Assembly: GCF_000381345.1 (NCBI RefSeq) | Contig: NZ_KB906405.1 | Location: forward strand, 1-64,000 | Source of the DNA: Deinococcus apachensis DSM 19763 | GTDB lineage: Bacteria > Deinococcota > Deinococci > Deinococcales > Deinococcaceae | Length of the DNA: 64,000 nt | Direction: 5' to 3' | Notes under the pieces: model-generated | What the model saw: the letters and a program-made list of their open reading frames with translations, nothing else | Database searches by the model: none | Told to the model about the DNA's origin: nothing | Position numbers and translations under genes: made by a program | Shown here: positions 60,960-64,000 of the stretch, in pieces | How the letters are laid out: each line of letters opens with the position of its first letter | How positions within the stretch are numbered: position 1 is the stretch's first letter

Positions 60960-62360
60960 TCAATGCGCCGCCGCTACCGCCTTCACCACCCGGTCCTGCA
61001 CGTCCCGCAGGCCGAGGATGGGACTGTCCTCCGGCCCATTCATCAGCAGGGCGAAGGCGAGGGTGTGCCCACTCCTGGCCGTCACGTACCCGGCCAGCGC
61101 ACTCACCCCCGGCAGCGTGCCCGTCTTGGCCCGCACGTCCAGCCCGCTGCCCCGCAGCCGCAGGGCCAGGGTGCCGCCCCGCCCGTCGTGCGCGGGGACG
61201 TTTTCGCCCGTTCCAGCCTGCGGGAGCGCCTCGGCGAAGGCGTTGCGCCGGGCGCGGTAGGTGGTGTCTGGCAGTTCGGCGTTGAGTTGGCCCTTCGGGT
61301 AGGGCAGGTGGTACATGGCCTCCAGCAACTCCACGAGCGCGCGGGCGGTCAGGCGGTTGTCCCGGCTCAGCCCACTGCCATCCGCCAGGGAAATACCCGT
61401 CAGGTCCACGTTCAGGCGGCGCAGTGCGGCCCGCTCCCGGCTCAGGGCACCCTCCAGCGTGCCGTTTCCACCCGGCCCGGCGGCCAGGGTGGCGAGCAGT
61501 TCCTCGGCGCGGAGGTTGTCGCTGGGCCGCAGGGTGGCGGCCAGCACCTCGAAAGGCGAGGCACTGCGAACGGAGGCCACCCCCTGCTCCGGGCGGTGCG
61601 ACACCGGAACGAAGGGGTCGGGGGGCAGCGGCCCACCGTGCTCATCCTTGCGGGGGGGAGGAGTGTAGGGCCGGAAGGGAGGGGCCGTGCCCACCGCGGC
61701 TGAGCGCACCCGAATCCCCGCCCGCCGCAGTTCCGCGATCAGGGCCGCCCCCGCCTGGGCGCGGGCCTCGCTTGCCGAGAGCGGGGGACGGTCATGCCAG
61801 TCGGCCAGGCGAATGGGCGTCATCGGCACGCCGAGCGGAAGGCCCCGCCAGGTGCGCGCGTCCAGCCCCGTCTCGTCCAGCCGCACGCCGCCGACCTCCC
61901 GCACCCCTCGCGCGTACGCCTGTTTCGCCAGTGACCGCAGGCTGTTGGGGCCGTCCGCCACGCTCAGGGTCGGGTCCGCCCCACCCCGCAGCGTCAGGTG
62001 GGAGACGCGCGCCCGGCCCACTTCGGCGGCGGGGACCGTGAGTTCGGTGCTCCACCAGCCGCCCACTCCGCCCCGGTCCACGAGCACGGAAGCGGCCGTG
62101 ACCAGCTTCGTGGTGCTGGCCGGGATCAGGGGGAGGTCCGCCTCCCGCGTCTCCAGCCGCTCGCCGGTCGTCAGGTCGCGCACGAGCAGGCCCACTCGGA
62201 CGCTCCCCGGCAACTCCGCGAGGGTCCGGCGGACCCTGGGGCTCAGGTCGGGCGCGTGGTGGAGCGTGACGGTCGGGATGGGCGGCGGCGTGGCCCGCGA
62301 CTCCGGCAGGCCCGCCCCCACGAGCAGGCAGGCAAGGCAGAGGGGCAGCGGGCGGCGCAC
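60960..62360 (-). CDS. dacB: D-alanyl-D-alanine carboxypeptidase (PBP4/DacB type)
   Basis: 466 aa class C penicillin-binding protein. A signal peptide ([23 protein letters not shown]) exports it. Catalytic SxxK is in [12 protein letters not shown] (about residue 82), SxN is the SDN in [10 protein letters not shown], and KTG lies in [11 protein letters not shown]. It trims peptidoglycan cross-links. The start is GTG 62360. Confidence 0.93.
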   Translation of the reverse strand: MRRPLPLCLACLLVGAGLPESRATPPPIPTVTLHHAPDLSPRVRRTLAELPGSVRVGLLVRDLTTGERLETREADLPLIPASTTKLVTAASVLVDRGGVGGWWSTELTVPAAEVGRARVSHLTLRGGADPTLSVADGPNSLRSLAKQAYARGVREVGGVRLDETGLDARTWRGLPLGVPMTPIRLADWHDRPPLSASEARAQAGAALIAELRRAGIRVRSAAVGTAPPFRPYTPPPRKDEHGGPLPPDPFVPVSHRPEQGVASVRSASPFEVLAATLRPSDNLRAEELLATLAAGPGGNGTLEGALSRERAALRRLNVDLTGISLADGSGLSRDNRLTARALVELLEAMYHLPYPKGQLNAELPDTTYRARRNAFAEALPQAGTGENVPAHDGRGGTLALRLRGSGLDVRAKTGTLPGVSALAGYVTARSGHTLAFALLMNGPEDSPILGLRDVQDRVVKAVAAAH

Positions 62361-62434
62361 CCGGGCAGGATACCGGGCAAGTCCGGGCCACGACCCGGCA
62401 TATCTCGCATCCCTTCAGATGACGGGGGAAAAGT

Positions 62435-63280
62435 TCAACCCTCCTGCCCCGGCAGGGCCAGCCCCATCCGGCGGTACATCCCGTACTGCGGCGCGCCGCC
62501 CAGCATGTTCTGGCCGCCGTCCACCGGCAGGATCACGCCCGTGACGTAGCTCGCCGCGTCGGACACCAGGAAGAGCGCCGCGTTGGCGATGTCCTGCGGC
62601 ACGCCGAAGCGGCCCAGCGGCACGGTGTCGATGAACCCCTGGCGGGTCCGCTCGTCGGGCGCGAGGCGGGCCATCCCCTCGGTGCCGTCGATGGGGCCGG
62701 GGATGATCGCGTTCACCCGCACCCCGCGCAGGCCCCACTCCACTGCCAGCGTCCGCGTCAGGGCGTCCACGCCCGCCTTGGCCGCGACCACGTGCGCCTG
62801 CATGGGCACCGGCACCCCGTACGCGCTGATGGAGAGGATGTTCGCCCCCGGCAACCGCAGGTGCGGCGCGCACGCCTTGATCGTGTTGTAGGTGCCCAGC
62901 AGGTCGATGTCCACCACGCTCTTGAACCCGTTGGGCGAAATGCCGTCCACCGGGGCCGGGAAGTTTCCCGCCGCCCCCGCGATCACGATGTCTAGCGGCC
63001 CGAAGGCCTCCACGCCCGATTGCGCCGCCGCCTGGAGCGCCGCGAAATCCCGCACGTCGGCGGACACCCCCAGCGCCCGGCCGCCCGCCTCCCCGATGCC
63101 ACGCGCCGCGTTCTGCGCCTTGTCGAGGTTGCGGCCCAGGAGGGTCACGGCGCATCCGTGCGCGGCGAAACTGCGCGCGATGCCCAGGTTGATGCCGCTG
63201 CCACCCCCGGTGATCAGGGCGTGCTTGCCGGTCAGGAGGTCGGGGCGGAAGGTGGTGGAGGAGTCGTGGGGCTGGGTCAT
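62435..63280 (-). CDS. SDR oxidoreductase resembling 2,4-dienoyl-CoA reductase
   Basis: 281 aa. [20 protein letters not shown] binds NADP(H). Where classical SDRs have YxxxK, this protein reads [14 protein letters not shown] and continues [14 protein letters not shown], both as in the peroxisomal DECR2 group, which handles unsaturated fatty acids. AAGGAG before ATG 63280 is a normal RBS. The crotonase next to it supports a beta-oxidation role. Confidence 0.88.
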   Translation of the reverse strand: MTQPHDSSTTFRPDLLTGKHALITGGGSGINLGIARSFAAHGCAVTLLGRNLDKAQNAARGIGEAGGRALGVSADVRDFAALQAAAQSGVEAFGPLDIVIAGAAGNFPAPVDGISPNGFKSVVDIDLLGTYNTIKACAPHLRLPGANILSISAYGVPVPMQAHVVAAKAGVDALTRTLAVEWGLRGVRVNAIIPGPIDGTEGMARLAPDERTRQGFIDTVPLGRFGVPQDIANAALFLVSDAASYVTGVILPVDGGQNMLGGAPQYGMYRRMGLALPGQEG

Positions 63281-63358
63281 GGGGGCTCCTTGGGGGGGTA
63301 GGCTTTGGGGCGATGGGGGCGGGAGCCGAGGCCCCCGCGGCGCTTAGGGCACGGGGCC

Positions 63359-64000
63359 TTACTTCTTCAGGGCGCCCGCCAGCCCCTCCGCCGTCATGTG
63401 CCGCGCATTCCACTCCACGGCGGCAGCGAGACTTTCAGCATGTGGAAGGCCGTCTTGCAGGGTGCGTTTGGTGCCCTCCAGGGCTTTAGATGGCAGGGCG
63501 GCGAGATGGGCGGCGAGGGCCCCGGCGCGGGCGTAGAGGGCGTCCGCGTCGGGCAGCACCTCCGTCACCAGGCCCCAGCGTTCGGCGGTCGCGGCTTCAA
63601 TGGGCTCGCCCGTCAGGGCGAGGTGCGCGGCCCGGCCCCGCCCAATCAGGCCCGGCAGGCGCTGGAGGCCACCCAGGTCAGCGGTGATGCCCAGCCGCAC
63701 CTCCGGCAGGCTGAAGCGGGCTCCGGAGCTGCACAGCCGCAGGTCGCAGGCGGCGGCGAGTTCCAGCCCCGCACCGATGCACCAGCCGTCAATGGCGGCA
63801 ACCACGGGGATCGGCAGGGCGGCGAGGCCCTCTATGGCCGCGTGCATCTCGTCCACCACAGCCCTGAAACGGGCGGCGTTACCCAGAGCCGGGGCGATCA
63901 TGGGCGCGGTCGCCGCCACGTCCAGCCCCACACTGAAGTGCCGCTCGCCGCGCACGATCAGCACGCGGGCCTCCTCCAGCTCGCGTAGGGCCAGGGGCAC
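63359..64000 (-). CDS. Enoyl-CoA hydratase/isomerase (crotonase) family, 5' end missing
   Basis: At least 213 aa; the frame is open to the window edge, and crotonases usually need about 30 more residues, so the N-terminus lies outside. [29 protein letters not shown] (oxyanion hole) and [16 protein letters not shown] (second acidic site region) are present. It hydrates enoyl-CoA or isomerises it. It is a likely operon partner of the SDR 78 bp downstream. Confidence 0.9.
   Translation of the reverse strand: MPLALRELEEARVLIVRGERHFSVGLDVAATAPMIAPALGNAARFRAVVDEMHAAIEGLAALPIPVVAAIDGWCIGAGLELAAACDLRLCSSGARFSLPEVRLGITADLGGLQRLPGLIGRGRAAHLALTGEPIEAATAERWGLVTEVLPDADALYARAGALAAHLAALPSKALEGTKRTLQDGLPHAESLAAAVEWNARHMTAEGLAGALKK

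Overview
The window looks like a Deinococcus chromosome segment. The evidence is the 5' end of a 16S rRNA gene at the left edge, high G+C (locally above 75%), a ba3-type oxidase operon, a close look-alike of the Deinococcus OmpR-type regulator DrRRA, and very many genes whose start codon lies 5-7 nt after a TANNNT -10 box, the leaderless arrangement known from Deinococcus. The species cannot be named from the sequence alone.

Layout. 1-400: 5' end of 16S rRNA (minus strand), its leader and a consensus promoter. 447-18336: housekeeping genes, namely ubiD, an M24 peptidase, a Tat-exported ferritin-like protein, DedA, asparaginase-hemC, a tRNA dihydrouridine synthase, argB, a VanW protein, purK-purE, an NDH-2-like flavoprotein and a VKOR-like membrane protein. 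18488-22234: folC and tRNA-Lys, then a lower-G+C cassette with a two-gene peptide operon on the minus strand (one 70-aa product carries four tandem copies of GGPRDYGVM, the other ends in the related GGTADFGVI) and a divergent TPR-wHTH-BTAD regulator. This cassette is the most novel item here. 22262-29131: Nudix, IMPACT/YigZ, ispF, trmL, a small-protein/ArsR-DUF2087/M29 aminopeptidase cluster behind a perfect 18-bp inverted repeat, cyclophilin, Jag-like KH-R3H protein and prmC. 29407-35212: purine operon purC-purS-purQ-dinB-like-purL-purF with overlapping starts.

35213-48425: two decayed genes, a YwbE-like protein, a BTAD regulator, a CBS protein leading into a ba3 cytochrome oxidase operon with cytochrome c, a dead phosphotransferase gene, a P1 peptidase, the DrRRA-like regulator, an alpha/beta-hydrolase that lacks the usual nucleophile serine, and a sugar nucleotidyltransferase. 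48474-55482: IclR regulator, tRNA-Phe and tRNA-Asp, a metallophosphoesterase, a candidate 40-aa membrane peptide, and an ABC exporter followed by a DesK/DesR-like two-component system. 55560-64000: an AT-rich lipoprotein gene, MFS transporter-P450 pair, ubiX-ispD-ispE, a PBP4-type carboxypeptidase, a dienoyl-CoA reductase-like SDR and a crotonase cut by the window edge.

Connections: UbiX (58483) makes the prenylated FMN that UbiD (447) needs. IspD, IspE and IspF supply isoprenoid precursors. purK/purE and the purC-F operon cover much of IMP synthesis. A roughly 270-bp non-coding repeat occurs twice (46790-47060 and 60621-60915).
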